NCBI GenBank assembly: GCA_013398015.1
Contig: VZRR01007844.1
Coordinates: 269,734 to 333,733, forward strand
Reading direction: 5' to 3'
DNA: 64,000 nt
From: Oreocharis arfaki
Taxonomy: Eukaryota; Chordata; Aves; Passeriformes; Paramythiidae
In this document: positions 1 through 13,300 of the stretch, piece after piece
Layout of the letters: every line of letters begins with the position of its first letter
Numbering within the stretch: the stretch's first letter is position 1
Notes under the pieces: generated by a model
Told to the model about the DNA's origin: nothing
Databases searched by the model: none
The model's input: the letters and a program-made list of their open reading frames with translations, nothing else
Program-made: the position numbers and the translations under genes

Positions 1-1529
1 GGGGGGTTGTTATGCAGTAGTCAGGGATGGACCCTCACCCCCTCCTTTTTTTTTTTTTTCCCCAAGTAGGTCTTGGTGTAATTCTTGAGAGGAGAATAAT
101 TAGGCCAAAGGTTTTATGTTACCATCATACCAGGAATGTGGAGTAATTAATCTGAAACAGGTATATTCTCTTCTTTGTTATTGGGGTAAAATTCAGTCCA
201 TTGTGACAAGTCCATTCAGTTTTGAGAGCTAGCTCATAATGAACTTAGAATATATATTTTAATTAATTAGAAGAGGTCAGTTATTGGGTGTATAATATGT
301 GATATATAGGAGTTTAAAATGTAGAAACAGAAGGAAGAAAGACTGGGGATGTTTGCACATTTGTAACCCTCTGAAGTAGCTATACTACATTAGTGATATC
401 TCTACAGCAGTTCCAGCATTTTAGAATAAAAAAACCCCCACACCATCATTTTCCATGTAAACACTGAGTTTGACATTTAGTTTTGCCATTTGTTTTACTG
501 GTTGCTTTGGCAACTAATAAATAGTTTGTGTTAAGTGTTTTAGCAGCCAGTCATTCTGTGGAAATGAGGATTGTCTAATCCTTGTGCAAGTTCTTGGTCA
601 TTGCTTCATGTGTACTATGTCTGCTTTTCTTACACAGGATTTAAGGCAGAAATGGAAGAACTAAGTTTTCTTCACATAAATTTACAGACCATCCAGAAAA
701 CTTTACTCTTGGGTTTCCAGTCCCTTCCTCTGTGATACTTTCCTGAGAAACTTTTACAACTCACTGGAGTATTTTTGAAGCAAATCAATACCAGACAAAT
801 CTGTGGATTCACATGTTATCAGCCACTAAATCCAGCTGGAATTAGTGTACTGTGGGTTTTTTCTTAACATACCAAAGCTTCACAAAAATCGCAGAAAAAT
901 ATTCTATCAAATCAAATACGAAGTTTCCAGGGAGAGAATGATTATGCAGAGTTTTTAACTTTATTGCTTTCTATTAATTTCTGTGACTTCCTTATCAATC
1001 AAGTCTAATGTCCTAGTTCATTGATGCTTATTTTAACTACCAGGCTGTGATCCTGAGGACTGTTACAAATATAAACCAGCCAGAGGACAAAGGGCTTTTT
1101 TTTCTTGTTTTTTGGAGGTTCAGTTCATTTTGGTTGTTTGTTTTTGACTCTTTTTTCCCAGCTGTCACCTGAAATAGTTTCTTTTAAAAGCTGGGGGTTT
1201 TTTTGATGGATTGGTTAATGTATTTAGTTGAACCCAAACTTCAGAGTTTCCCTGCAGCTATACTCTCACAATGGATATGTCTTCATTGCCAATCTAGATG
1301 TCACCCAAGCCCACATACTGCCTTGCAGATCCAACTGCAAAAACTTCAGCATTTTTTCTGAAGTGTCAGTCTGGATTTTGTGCATTCCACTGGAGCAGAA
1401 TAAGTAACACAAATGCTGATAATTAGCAATTACATAAAAGTGACACTTGAAATTGAAAATACCACTTCTATCCAGGAAGCATTTGAAGGAAATACACTCA
1501 GGTGTGCTTACTGTGCAGTCAGAAGTACA

Positions 1530-1567
1530 TGTGTGTGTGTGTGTGTGTCTCTGTGTGTGTGTGTGTG
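1530..1567. repeat. (TG)n microsatellite
   Basis: Alternating TG/GT dinucleotides interrupted once by a TCTC step. It lies in the RALGPS1 intron, and the small open frame running through it is an artefact of the repeat. Confidence 0.9.
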
Positions 1568-3275
1568 AGTGACAGCTTTTGGGGAGCTTGGAGGAGCATG
1601 GGGAGGTGCAGTCAAGGCCTCAGATTCTTGTTTTTAGTTTGCTCTTGTCTGAGAAGCAGCCGTAACGTACATGTCTCTTACATGTTGTATGCACTAGTAG
1701 GCTTCTGTTGAATTGGAAAGCAATACTCTGAAAATTAAAACTCTTCTTTTACAATAGGCATCATTCTAGATGTAATTTTTTTGTGTCATTCTTGATTCTG
1801 TGCACAAAATTCATCTAAAGTTATTTATTGTGTGTTTTGTAAGTAGGTCTTTCTCTTTGAAAGTTTTAATTATCACACACTGGTTACAATGAAAACAGAG
1901 TAGTAAAAATTTAGAGTGAAGATTTAACTAGAGAGTCTGTGGCTTGGAATGTCTTTATTAAGTTTTAGAAACGGAGCTGGTAAGTATCAGTTTTACTTCT
2001 TAACTGCTCACCAAAAAATAGTGAATAGTTGATACTGTTCTACCTTCCTGAAAATCACTCAGTTCTTCATCATATAATATGCAACTAATTTTCAGTTTTT
2101 AATTTGCATATCTAGTACTGGTTTGTTGATAAGTTTTTAGCGGAGAAAAGTTGTGAACTGTAACTCCCTCACCCTGTTGCTTTTTTTAAAAGCTCTGGAG
2201 ACTGTAAATGTTCACATGTTTTACTGAAGGATTGCAAAAGTAACATTCATTTATAACATTTGAAGGATTATTCATGGAAAAATTATGCAAAGGAAAAAAC
2301 AGTGAGATCCTTTGGGATATGTGTAAACTTTTCCAAATGTTCTTGCCACAGATCTCTGAACAGCACTCGGCTCGCTCTGATGAAGTTGTCTCACGTTCCC
2401 TAACGCAAACAAATTTTTAATAACATTTTAATATTTTTATACATAATTCCTGTGCATGTCAGCATAATCTTGAAAATGGTGCTGAGAAATAATGAAAACC
2501 AAACTAACCCTTGTTCATGCCAGCTGACTGGAAAATCCTGCTTAGAGTGCTTTGTCTCCATGAAAGGCAAAATAACAGAATAGCAATCATGGTAACAGTA
2601 TGCACTAGGAGTGGAGCCAGAAGAGTAAAGACAAGAGCTAGCAGTAGCAGATGACTTCACTTATTGGAAAAAAAGGGCGAAATAACTCAATCACAAATGA
2701 ATTTAAATATTGGAATTTTGTTATCAGCAGTATCAGGCATAACTTCCCCAGCTAATTGCTCAGCGGTCTGGTATGTCCATAAACATCCCTTGGTCTGTGC
2801 AGTTTTCATCAGTATCTCACTGCTTACCCTCTTTGGCATCCTTCTTGGCATGGGCTCTCTTTGTCTCTTACTCCTTTACAGAAATGAGGTCATCTGCCCT
2901 CTGCCCCGTAACTCTTGCTGACACTCTCTGCACCCCAGATTTGTTGCTGAACTGAGTGTAGTTGGCTGAGGAGAACTCTATAATCTTCACCGTTCTTCTT
3001 CATAGACATTTGGCAGCAGAGCAGATGCAAAGACTTTGTAAAGGTGTTTGAGTTCAGATTCTTTTTACCTTAGCATAGGGCTAACAGAGCTAAACTGTAT
3101 GGATTTCCTTCTCTTGCCTTGGAGATGAGGAGGATGCAGAACTACATTGAAAATAGTCACTCCAGACATAATAATACCTGCACAGTTGATACTTCTGTTT
3201 TTACCTGATCCCACAAAGCATTCTGTTTTCTGCCATCGAGTCTTCGCTAAAGACTAACAGGGAATTCAGATAAGT

Positions 3276-3475
3276 CACAGAATCACAGCGTAGTTGGAAG
3301 AGACCACAGTGGGTCATCCAGTCCAAGCTCCCTGCTCAAGTAGGGTCATCCTACAGCACATGGCACAAGATTGTGTCCAGCTGGCTCTGGAAAACCTCCA
3401 GTGGAGGAAACTCCACAGGCTCTCTAGGCACCCTGTTCCAGTGCTCCGGTCAACCCAGGTCCATTTCCTTCTTTC
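3276..3475 (-). mobile_element. CR1 LINE 3' fragment
   Basis: The plus strand reads as the reverse complement of a CR1 3' end. It starts with the tail-like TCACAGAATCACAG, then TTGGAAGAGACC, then a stretch resembling the usual CR1 text about losing 'critical' positions (CCAGTCCAAGCTCCCTGCTC). The element is therefore on the minus strand and 5'-truncated, as most avian CR1 copies are. It is diverged, so this is an old insertion. Confidence 0.85.
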
Positions 3476-5964
3476 ATGGGACTGATTCAGACAATTGTGA
3501 TTGCCATATAGAATAGCAAGGAAGCCAAGATGGACTGTTGTCCTTAATTGGACGACTCTTACACCTATTTCCACAGTTTCTGTCACCCTTGACACATCAC
3601 ACCTTAAGCCTGGCAATATTTTTATGTGAACTGAAATTTTATTCCCTAATATTATTTTCATATTATTCCTAATATTCCCAAATATTATATTATAATCTAA
3701 GATGTGGAGTCCTTTTAGACATACTACATCATTTGTTTCAAGGGGAGTGGGGCGATTTAACAAACTTTTTCTGTTCTGAAGCTGTTCAGGTAATAGAAGC
3801 TCTTGCTTAAATTAAGCAATTATCATCTTTATAGTTTCATGTTACAATCGTATTAGTCCATGCTCCAATCCAGTCCATGTTCCCTAAAGGAAGGGAGGAA
3901 AAAAAGGGAGTGTAGAGTGAAAAGTCTCAAACTGTTTTTTCGTGCTAGATAATATCTCTTAATCTTTGTAGGTTTTGATAGTAACATTTGAACCTACCTG
4001 GAGTCAAATCCAGGCAACTTTGATTTTGTAATGGCTTGATTGTGTCAGCACTGGACTTGTTATTTTGCTATTCTTTCTGAAAAAGTAATTTTGGTGCAGT
4101 CTCATGCTTTGTTTTGTTGTGTATCAATGTTTTGGGTTGAAATTAATCGAACTGCTTTCAGGTCTCTGATTCTTCACAGTGAGAAACTTAAACTTTTAAA
4201 CTATTATGTGTAACAAAATTTAACAGCTATTTTTACATGTGGCGCAGTGTCTGTGTGAAAAAGCACTGCACTGTACTGATAAGCCTTTAGGGCTGTGCCT
4301 TAAGATTGCTACTTTTTCACAGGCTATGGTTTCAGTAGCTTGTTAAAAATAATCCTTAAGTAGCATTCAGTGAACTTAAAAGAACTTAATGTCATCTACT
4401 TGAAAAAAACTTAATGTAAATCATGATTGAGAACTGGCACCGGAAAGACCTGAATGACACAGCAGGAAGCAATATAAAAATGAACAAATCCCGCAGCCAA
4501 ATTAAGGGACAAGCCTCAGAGTGGGCACATTAACACTGAAGTTTATGCTGAGTTTCAGATTAAACTCTAGCTGATAAATGCTCATAATTTTCAGGGAAAT
4601 TCTCATTTAGCTGCCCCTATCTTTATACTGGGTTTCAGTTCCAGTAGATTTTGGGCTTCTTAGCAGGTAATAAACACCTCAGTACTCCTAAGTACTTTCC
4701 TGTTCACAAGCTGAAAAGTATCTGATGGAAAGGCACTACAAACAAAGCCTGTAGAGCAAACTCCTTATTTTGGGAACCTAGTCCATCAGAAGAAGTGGAG
4801 GTTTTCAAACTAGAGAACTTGCAATCATTTCTGAAACTTCTGAATGCATTTGTTTTGTCTCAGCATAAATTTTAATTTGTAATGAAAACCCATGGTGAAA
4901 GACTAGTGAAATGTATATTCTTGCTACTAATGCAGCAGATAAGATTTTTCAGACCTAATGGTGAGATATGAATCCATACAGTTTTTACATTAAACTAGGC
5001 AACACGTAATTGTGTTCATGGTCCTGCTTTTTCTGTCCTAATTTGTGCTTCGCCTCCATGGCAGAAATGGAAGATGAACTGCTTTGGTTTTAGGGAAGAA
5101 GCTTCCAATGTTGTGTTACAGCCGAAATGCATCAAAATTTTAGTTGTATGTACAGCAAGAACATTGTACTTGGCATTCTCCACCCTCCCAGACGTGTGTC
5201 TCTGAGTGAATCTCTGGATGAAGCAATGACTGAAAGTGCATTTTTTGAAACTGCACATGGCCATTAAGTATAAGACCATCTCTGAACCTGCATATGCCAG
5301 TGACTGATGCTATGACTGTTGTGTTTCACAATTCTCAATTGTGTGATGGTAGCAAAGAAAGGCAGGCAAAAATGCTGTCCTGATGGTATATATATGAATG
5401 AGGCAGAAAACAGGCTTAAAAATGGTTGTGTCTTTGTTCTCCTTCTAAATTGATAATCTGATGAATAATGCTACTGACGGTTTCTCTAACAAACTTGTCC
5501 CTCCTCTCTGTATTGCTAAAAGAAGTTTTGTCTTTTTGCCTGTCTTGGGGCTCCCTTCATTATTAATTAAGCAGTATAATGAACTGTTTGCTCAAATGTG
5601 GAGAACGTTCTGTGGATTAAATCTTTCCCCTTACTGCTAGGGAAAACCCTTAGCAATATATCCTAGTTACAACCCAGTTCATGGTGAAATTCCAGAGTCT
5701 AGGCTATGGGGAAATAAAAATACAAGTTATTTGGAATTAGTTTTTGTGTTTCATACAACTTGATATAAGTCTATATTGCAGAGTAAGTGTGGACAGTAAA
5801 GCATCTTGCATTTATTTGTAATTTTTTTTTTGTCTCTTACTGGGACAAACTCATTACTACTACTCCTATTTCTTCTTGTGTCTCATGAATCCTCAGTTCA
5901 AGGCAGAAGAAGTTGATACCTTCTGTGGTTCAGGATAGAGAGAGTAGCCTATATAACAAATAGA

Positions 5965-6112
5965 AACAGAATGTCTCAAGTAGGGAGAGACCCATAAGGA
6001 TCATTGAGTCCAACTTCCTGCTCCTTGCAGGACTACATAAAACTAAATTATATCACTGAGAGTGTTGTCCAGACTCACCTTGTACTCTGACAGGCATGGT
6101 GCCATGGACTTC
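5965..6112 (-). mobile_element. CR1 LINE fragment, degraded
   Basis: Similar to the inner part of a CR1 3' region read backwards: AGAGACCCATAAGGATCATTG followed by GAGTCCAACTTCCTGCTCC. The terminal repeat is worn away and the edges are approximate. Confidence 0.6.
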
Positions 6113-7248
6113 CCTGGGAAGTCTTGTCTCTCAGAACCATTTCTGTTAAAAGTTCATGTTCAGATCCTGTTGTCAAACTGTGCCATGGAATGTTGGTGGT
6201 TTGGAATGGTTTTGAGTTTTTTTTCTGTTTCACTTTATTACTTATTTGATGCCAGACACTTTTGTGAAGATTCTGATGACGACTGTACATGGCTTTTCAC
6301 ATCACAAAGTTTCTTTTTGTGTTAACCTCTTAATGGGTGAGTTTTGGTTAGAGTCCAGAAGCTGACTAAGCTGAGGTTGTTGGAGCCTCCAGGAAGTGAT
6401 TCTTGTAATATAGAGGGAAGTCTGTTCTGCTGGTACCTGGACTGTTCCAAGGAGAAGGATATGGGGCAGATGGTGACTTTCATGACCACTGTTCCCACTT
6501 TCATCACAAGCACCAATGCCACAGCTAGATGTTTAAAAGTGAAATCTCAGTTGTTTCCCGTGAAGCCAAGAACAGCCTGGCATTTACTGAGGATGATGAT
6601 AGGCCTTGTTTTCCACTGTATTGCAAAGTTCACTGCTGGCATTTTGCGAACAGCATCAAGGAGCTGGAACAAAACCAGTTTGTCCATGTTTTCTTTGAGG
6701 CCTCATAAAATCTGGAAATTGAGTGGAAGAATGATTGCAGTGAGACACCTCTAGAGCTCATAGATGTTTGAGAAGTAATGCATCTGTCTGGCCATTATAT
6801 GAAAAGCCCTTGGTTTCTTTTACATGCTCAAGCTGTGAGTCACTATGAGCAGATTGTTTACAGTTTATTCTTAACATGAAGTTGTGAGCACAGTTCAAAA
6901 CATGTGTGAACATTCCTGTTCACACCTGAAGTACGAACTGGCTTTATGGCTCTGCATATTACACTTCAGCACATCCAGCTGTTGTAAGGATGCCAAGAGT
7001 TTTTGTAGTTCATTGGTAAAAGTACGAGCAAAACCATTTTAAAAATTACTTCCAGGGAATTCAAGATTATGGAGATTAATTTATAACAAAAATGGATGGT
7101 GTAACCCTAATGTGCAAGAAATGGTGCTTCAGAAATGCTGCCTTTTGGTTATCTGTAAACATTTATTTTAATCAGTGCCTAAACACACCAGCCAATGAAA
7201 TTTCTGGGATTTGCATCAGTTCAGTGTAAAGTAATCTCTGTCTTTTAG

Positions 7249-7375
7249 GTCCATCTGACGTGTCAGCAATTATGAAGTTCAGCAGGAGACCCACGTGTCC
7301 TGATGCTTCAGTAGCAGCAAGTCTGTCTACGCCTCCTGTACCAAGGCACCGGAAGAGTCACAGCCTGGGAAACAA
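7249..7375 (+). CDS. RALGPS1: RALGPS1 exon: PxxP linker
   Basis: Acceptor TCTTTTAG, donor AACAA|GTGCGT. Encodes PSDVSAIMKFSRRPTCPD through TPPVPRHRKSHSLGN, the SH3-binding stretch. It starts in phase 2 and leaves two bases of a codon for the next exon. Confidence 0.93.
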
Positions 7376-10300
7376 GTGCGTAATCCCAGCTGTCTCATGC
7401 TCAGGCAGTTACATGTGTCATAAAAATTTAAGATAGCAGCAGAACATGGTAGTATTTGTCCTTTCCATTTCTTGTATTGGAAGAGTGTTTCAGGCTTTAC
7501 TATGTATTCTCTAGGTTTTCTCTTGACACTTTTGTTACTTTTGCTGGCTATTCTCTGCTAGTGCCAGGCATTGGCAATGCTTGAAAGCTGCTTATGCGCT
7601 TTGGTCTGTGGATTCCTTTTCCTTTTCCCTTTGGTGTGCCTTCTTTTTCTGGGTTTCTGCTTTTGCTGCCACCAAGGGTGTTCAGGTTTTGTATGGAGAG
7701 GAGTCAAAACACTTACAACTTCCCAGCTGCAGAAATTTAATAATTGTTACCGAAAAAAAGAAGTAAAATCTGAAACTTGTTTTGGTAGTAGAGGAGCATA
7801 TGTACAGTAAGAGGTAGCGTATAATTGCCTGCTCCTTAATAACCTGCTGATGCGGCAGAGGCTGAGTGGTAATAATGTGAGCCAAGGGTTGCTGTTAGAT
7901 GACATAAGAGGGGTTTCATGTTTTTCTCTTCTTCCATGTTCCAGTATGATGTGTCAGTTGAGCGTTGTGGAGAGCAAAAGCGCCACCTTCCCGACAGAGC
8001 GGCCACGGCACTTGCTCGATGACAGCGTCCTGGAGTGTCACAGCCCAGCGCGTGGCCACACACCCAGCACACGCCTTGCCAATGGCCTCTCCATAGGTAT
8101 CGTCTGCGTGGGGAGTGACACCCCTGCTCCTGTCCCAGGGCACTGCAGACTTGCAAATATCTGAAAGTCGGGAATTAGGGAGATCATTAGTTCCCGTGCA
8201 AAGGCTGATTGTTTTTGCGGAAGAAAGTAGATCAGAACTGCCACCTGGTCAACGTTACCTCAGCTTTCCTCAGTTATCCACTGATGCTTTTGGTAAAAGT
8301 GGCATGAAGGAAGATTGGTTTTGTAGATGCTCGGTGTGTGACACAAAGTGTTTGTCAGCTTTCATCAGGGGAGAAGTGGATATATATTTTAAAAGCTACA
8401 TTTACACAAAGAAAACTTTAATTTTAACTATATGTTTTAGAAGGTGGGAGAATTGTTTGGCTGTACTCCCTGAGACTTAAACGTAAAATGGACACAATAT
8501 GGTACTATTACAGTATCAAAAGAGTGATCAGTAATCTGTGTTCTAAGCAAGACAAAGCCACCTTTTAAGAGACTCAGGCTATTTCTAGAAAAGAAAATTG
8601 ACTGTGAAAGATAGCACATTACTTGACCAAGAGTTAGACACTAAGATGATCTTTGCACTTCTGGAAATACAGGCACAGCTCACTGTGTTAAAACTGAGCA
8701 TTAGAAGATCAGTCCTGGGCAAATTAAAACTAAGCTGTGCCAGAAAAGGAGGGACAAATTGGTGATGGTCTTGGAGGAGAAATAGGAACTGTAGTTATGA
8801 ATACCATCATACGTATTTTTGGTAACTGCTGGCAGCAGCATACAGCTGACATATCCTTCATTAGAGGTGTATTTGCTTCTTGAAAATAAACCATGATACC
8901 ATATCTAACAGCTTCAGTCGACTTATGGATGTTGTGCTAGAAATACTGTCTTAAAAACGAGCTGGATTTTATGTTCCTGAAGTGCTCAGCTTCTGAACTA
9001 AAAGCATGATGAAAATTAAAGTAATGGTATTAAAACACAGCAGTAACGTGAGGCAAGAGTGAGATACTATAAATGACACAGCTCATGTAAGCCTCTTCCA
9101 ACTAAAGATTTTACCATGAACTCTAAACACTTCTGCTTCAAAACATGATTTGAGTAAGCGGTGTCCACGGTACTATATAAAAGAGTATTCTGGTGATCCA
9201 CATACATTGGCTTTGTATTTTCCCATGGGTGGTTTTCTTACTCCTTCTCTGTACTACTCTCTTTCTAGATAGCAGTGAAAGCTCAGAATTTAGTGAGGAG
9301 CTGCCGTCAGGGCTTGAAAGGTGAGTTAGTCTTCATGTACACTCACTGAGCACTCTACAGACTTAGCTAAGAAATTCACAAATGATCTCTAACATAGGTA
9401 AGCCCTAAATCAATAGTGATTTTTATCAAATTATTGATTAGTTAGGAAAAAAATGGCAAGCATTTTGAAATAAAGCACTGTAAAGGTATTGGACCTGAAA
9501 AGATTGGGAGCTATCTCTGTCATGTGTACCAAACCCTAACTGTTGAAGTCTCAAACTAGAATTTCCCTCATCAGATATTTGCATTCACAAACAGGGGTCG
9601 TTTATATGCCACTCTGGGGCCTAACTGGAGGGTACCGATCCGGAATTCTCCTAGGAGTCGAAGCTGTGTCTACAGGTACAGTTTGGGGTCTATCTCTTGC
9701 ATTGTATGGGGCTAAACTTCAGTTTGGGTCTTTACGCTTTCCTAGTGTAATGTATTTTGTGTCCAGATATCCTTGTGTGACCATAACAACTCGCAAAGTC
9801 TCCCCCTCCTGCTTGTAAGAACTCCTCTTAATGCTAAAGCAGGGTTATGGCCCATTCAGATGAAATTCAGTTTACCTATTGGATTTAACTAATGATGTCT
9901 GGTTTCCATTTTGCAGAAAACTAGTCTTTACTTAGAGTTTTAGGAAACCTTTACAGAAGCAGGTTTGTCATGAAGGCCAACTTTGATTCCTGTGACAAGT
10001 AATGATGTTAGAAGGATACCTTCTTGACCTTTTCCCACAATTTATTTCCTGATTTACAGGACAGTTACCCATAACATCTGTTTGTGTCAGGGAGCTATAG
10101 TATGCTGTGTTGATTTTGTTCAGTAAAAGGGTATTAACTTGGACCTCAAATAAGAGAGAGAACATCTGCAAGCCATATGTAACAGGCACTCACAGTGTTG
10201 CTAGTCACTAAGACGTGGAGTTTCCAGAAGCACGTAATCCATTTACAGACCAAAGAGAGGTGACACAGAAAATTTTATATCGTTTGAGGGATAAAAATCA

Positions 10301-13300
10301 TTCCTTGCATATATACCTGACCTGAACTTGATAAATTCTGTGTTGCTGGCAAATTATGATGTGTGTTTGAACAGTTAAGAAAATAGGGCCCTAAATCAGT
10401 ATTCTGCAAATACTGTGATTTAGTCTCAGTTTAAATCCAGTCAGATTTTATTTTGTTTAAATTAGTTTGCTTCAGCCATTGTAGAAGTATTGATATAATG
10501 TATAAATGTAATTACAGCTACTTTACCTGTGCTAAGTAGCGTCTGATAGCAGTACAAGTTGGAGGTTAGACAGGAGTAAAAATGCATACTTCATAAAAGG
10601 AATAAATTTTGGAACAGTATTTTAGCTATTGTACCTGCTCCTGGAAAATACGTTCTTAACATGACCATGGTAGATCTGTTTCAAAAACATACACAAGCTA
10701 GAAATATAAAATGTAAGAAGATAAAAATGTGAAAAGCCTATTAAATCCACAACGAAGAATTATTCCCTAAAATACATTTCTTATGTTTATCCACTGACAA
10801 GTAATTCTAATGCTTGTGGTCATTCTTCCTTTTCTGAAACCTTGTACTGCCTCTGTCAAATACAGAATTGGCAAGAATGCACATTAGCAGAGAACAGGCA
10901 GGTGCACGCAGTGGAAGAAGATGCAGCTGCCAGTTGGAAGAGCTGTTCTTCTCTAGGTGTGGTTGTGCATATCACTTGGCCCCAGCATGAGTTCATACTT
11001 GTTTGTAGACAGAATAGTGTTCCTTTCACAACGGAAAGATAGATCATACACGTCCTTTTCCTTGTATTCATTATTAGATATGATTTAGTTGGCACTGATA
11101 AACCTTATTGGTCCATATAAGAACATCAGGGTTGTGATCACAGCAATGGAAAGAAGTTAGCGGCAGATAACCTACCAATCAATATTTGGTTGAGACAATA
11201 TTAATGGCTGTTTGCATTTCTAACTTTGCTTGTACTTGGGCTGTATCAGTTGTATCTCTTTCTCACTGTTGTATGTGGGAAGTTTTTTGTTCATTCTGGA
11301 AGAGAAAATACTATTGTAATCTCTGTCCAATAAATTATGTAACATTTTTATATAGTTTTCCTAACTATTTTCCAATTGGGCAAGGTATTTTCAATTAATT
11401 TAAAATAACATTTGTGGGAACTCTTATTGCCAAAATTGTAAACCATAAATTTCCAGAAATTCAGATAATTTCTGCAATTTACCAGAATAAAAAAGAAAAC
11501 TGCCTGTTTTCACTTTAACTTTGGGTTTCAGTGTTTATTCTGTTTTATTTTTTCATGTGTAAGCCCCCAGAATAGAACCTTCAGTTTGATTTGCTATTTT
11601 TGAAAGATTCCTATTTGATAGCTAGGTTAGGAAAATACATATTCTAGAGTCACATTTCAGATGATACAATATACGTAAAGCCATGCAGGATAGATGTATT
11701 TAGAACTAAATTATATTGCTTACTTATCGTCCTTATTTGTCTGCTCAAACACATAGAGGAATGCTTTGTCTCTCCAGCCCAACGGGCGCGTGCAGCTGCA
11801 CAGCAGGTGGTTCCACAGGAGTCATTACCATGGAAGGGCCTTTAAGAAGAAAAACACTGCTCAAAGAAGGCAAGAAACCTACTGTAAGTGATTATAATTA
11901 TACCTATGATCCTAATTCATTAGTGGCTGTTTTAATTTTCAGGATTAGATTAAACCTGCAGCTTGATACCCCACGAAACAATGGTTTTATCAATTGTAAT
12001 TTTCTGATCAAAGTTGAGTCAAAGGTTGTAACCTTTGTGTGTCATTTGATCTACAGCAGTTTTGCTTCTCCCTGCATTTGCAAGTCACGTTTCTAGCTGT
12101 AATGGCAGAGCAGGAATGAAGCAATTGTGTAACCAGCAAGCAGTGTTGTGAGGGCAGAAATAAATCTTGTGGTACTGCCTGATGACCCAGAGCATCCTGA
12201 TACTTTCCAGCTAAATAACCCTAACAAAGGCAGATATTCCAGGGTGGATAATGTCTGCATTATATTTCTGTGACAGGAGGTAGATTAATAACTTTTAACG
12301 AGTTTGTAGATTACAGAACTTGCAGTGGCACTCATAAAAGACTGAAGAGGGAGATGTTCAATATAGAATTTTCAAGGGAGGGTACAAATTCAATTGAACA
12401 TATTTCTACAATATATTTTGGTGCTTTTATGGTTTCTCATTAAAATGGAAAGGCTGCAGGGCAGCCACCCATAGCACCAAAGTCATGGCAATTCATAGTT
12501 AACAAGAATTCATGGGTTTCACATGGTTCTAGTCCTATGCATTTGATAATGTCTTTGTTTTCTGTAGAGTTGATTGATGTATTTCACGTGCAACCCAGTT
12601 TAGTTCAGAGCTGAAGGATTTGAAGCATTGAAGAGTTTTCAAGTCAATAAAATTTTTTTAATCAAAAGTCTAAGATCTGTCCAGCAGAAGGCAACACACT
12701 ATTCTACTCTGAAACAATCAGTACTGACACTTTTATGAGATACCCAACTAAGAAGGATTGTATTCACAGCCAGCCGTCAAAATTTAGGTAGCTGGGCTGA
12801 TTTACACCAGGAGACACTCTTTATCTCCATTCCTTTCTTCTGAAATTAACTTTGGTAGCACCTGGACTTGCCTGTGAATAGATTTTTGAAATGTCAGAGA
12901 TATGCCGAGTTTTTCCTAATTTTTTTTTCCTTTTTCATTCAGCTCTCCTCGTGGACTAGATACTGGGTCATGCTTTCAGGATCAACTCTTCTGTACTTTG
13001 GAGCAAAAGCTTTAAGAGGCACTGAAAGAAAACATGTAAGCTTTAAATTTATTCTAAAACCAAAAATTGAATACTCATAAGTAGATCTGGAATGGCATCC
13101 AAAGTGTACTTTCTGTTCCAGGCTAAGCCATATTTCTGCACAACTTTTACTGTCAAACGTTAATCTCTGCTACAGTCTCAGCTATGACTGATTTGTCTGT
13201 CTTTTCCAGTATAAATCTACACCTGGGAAAAAAGTCTCCATTGTGGGCTGGATGGTGGCGCTGCCTGACGACCCAGAGCATCCTGATATTTTCCAGCTAA

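Larger units (their letters stand above)
1..7248 (+). other. RALGPS1: RALGPS1 intron (no coding exon seen)
   Basis: This stretch lies upstream of the first recognisable RALGPS1 exon and reads as intron. I looked for the preceding exon, which in human carries the end of the RasGEF domain and the serine-rich start of the linker, and did not find it. Contents I can name are a TG microsatellite near 1530 and two minus-strand CR1 fragments near 3276 and 5965. The rest is AT-rich unique sequence with short random open frames. Mammals carry ANGPTL2 on the opposite strand inside a RALGPS1 intron; I see no trace of it here. Confidence 0.6.

Noticed and set aside
3314..3763. Minus-strand 149-codon open frame
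   Set aside because: It runs through a CR1 3' fragment and adjacent AT-rich DNA, with no transposase or reverse-transcriptase motif.
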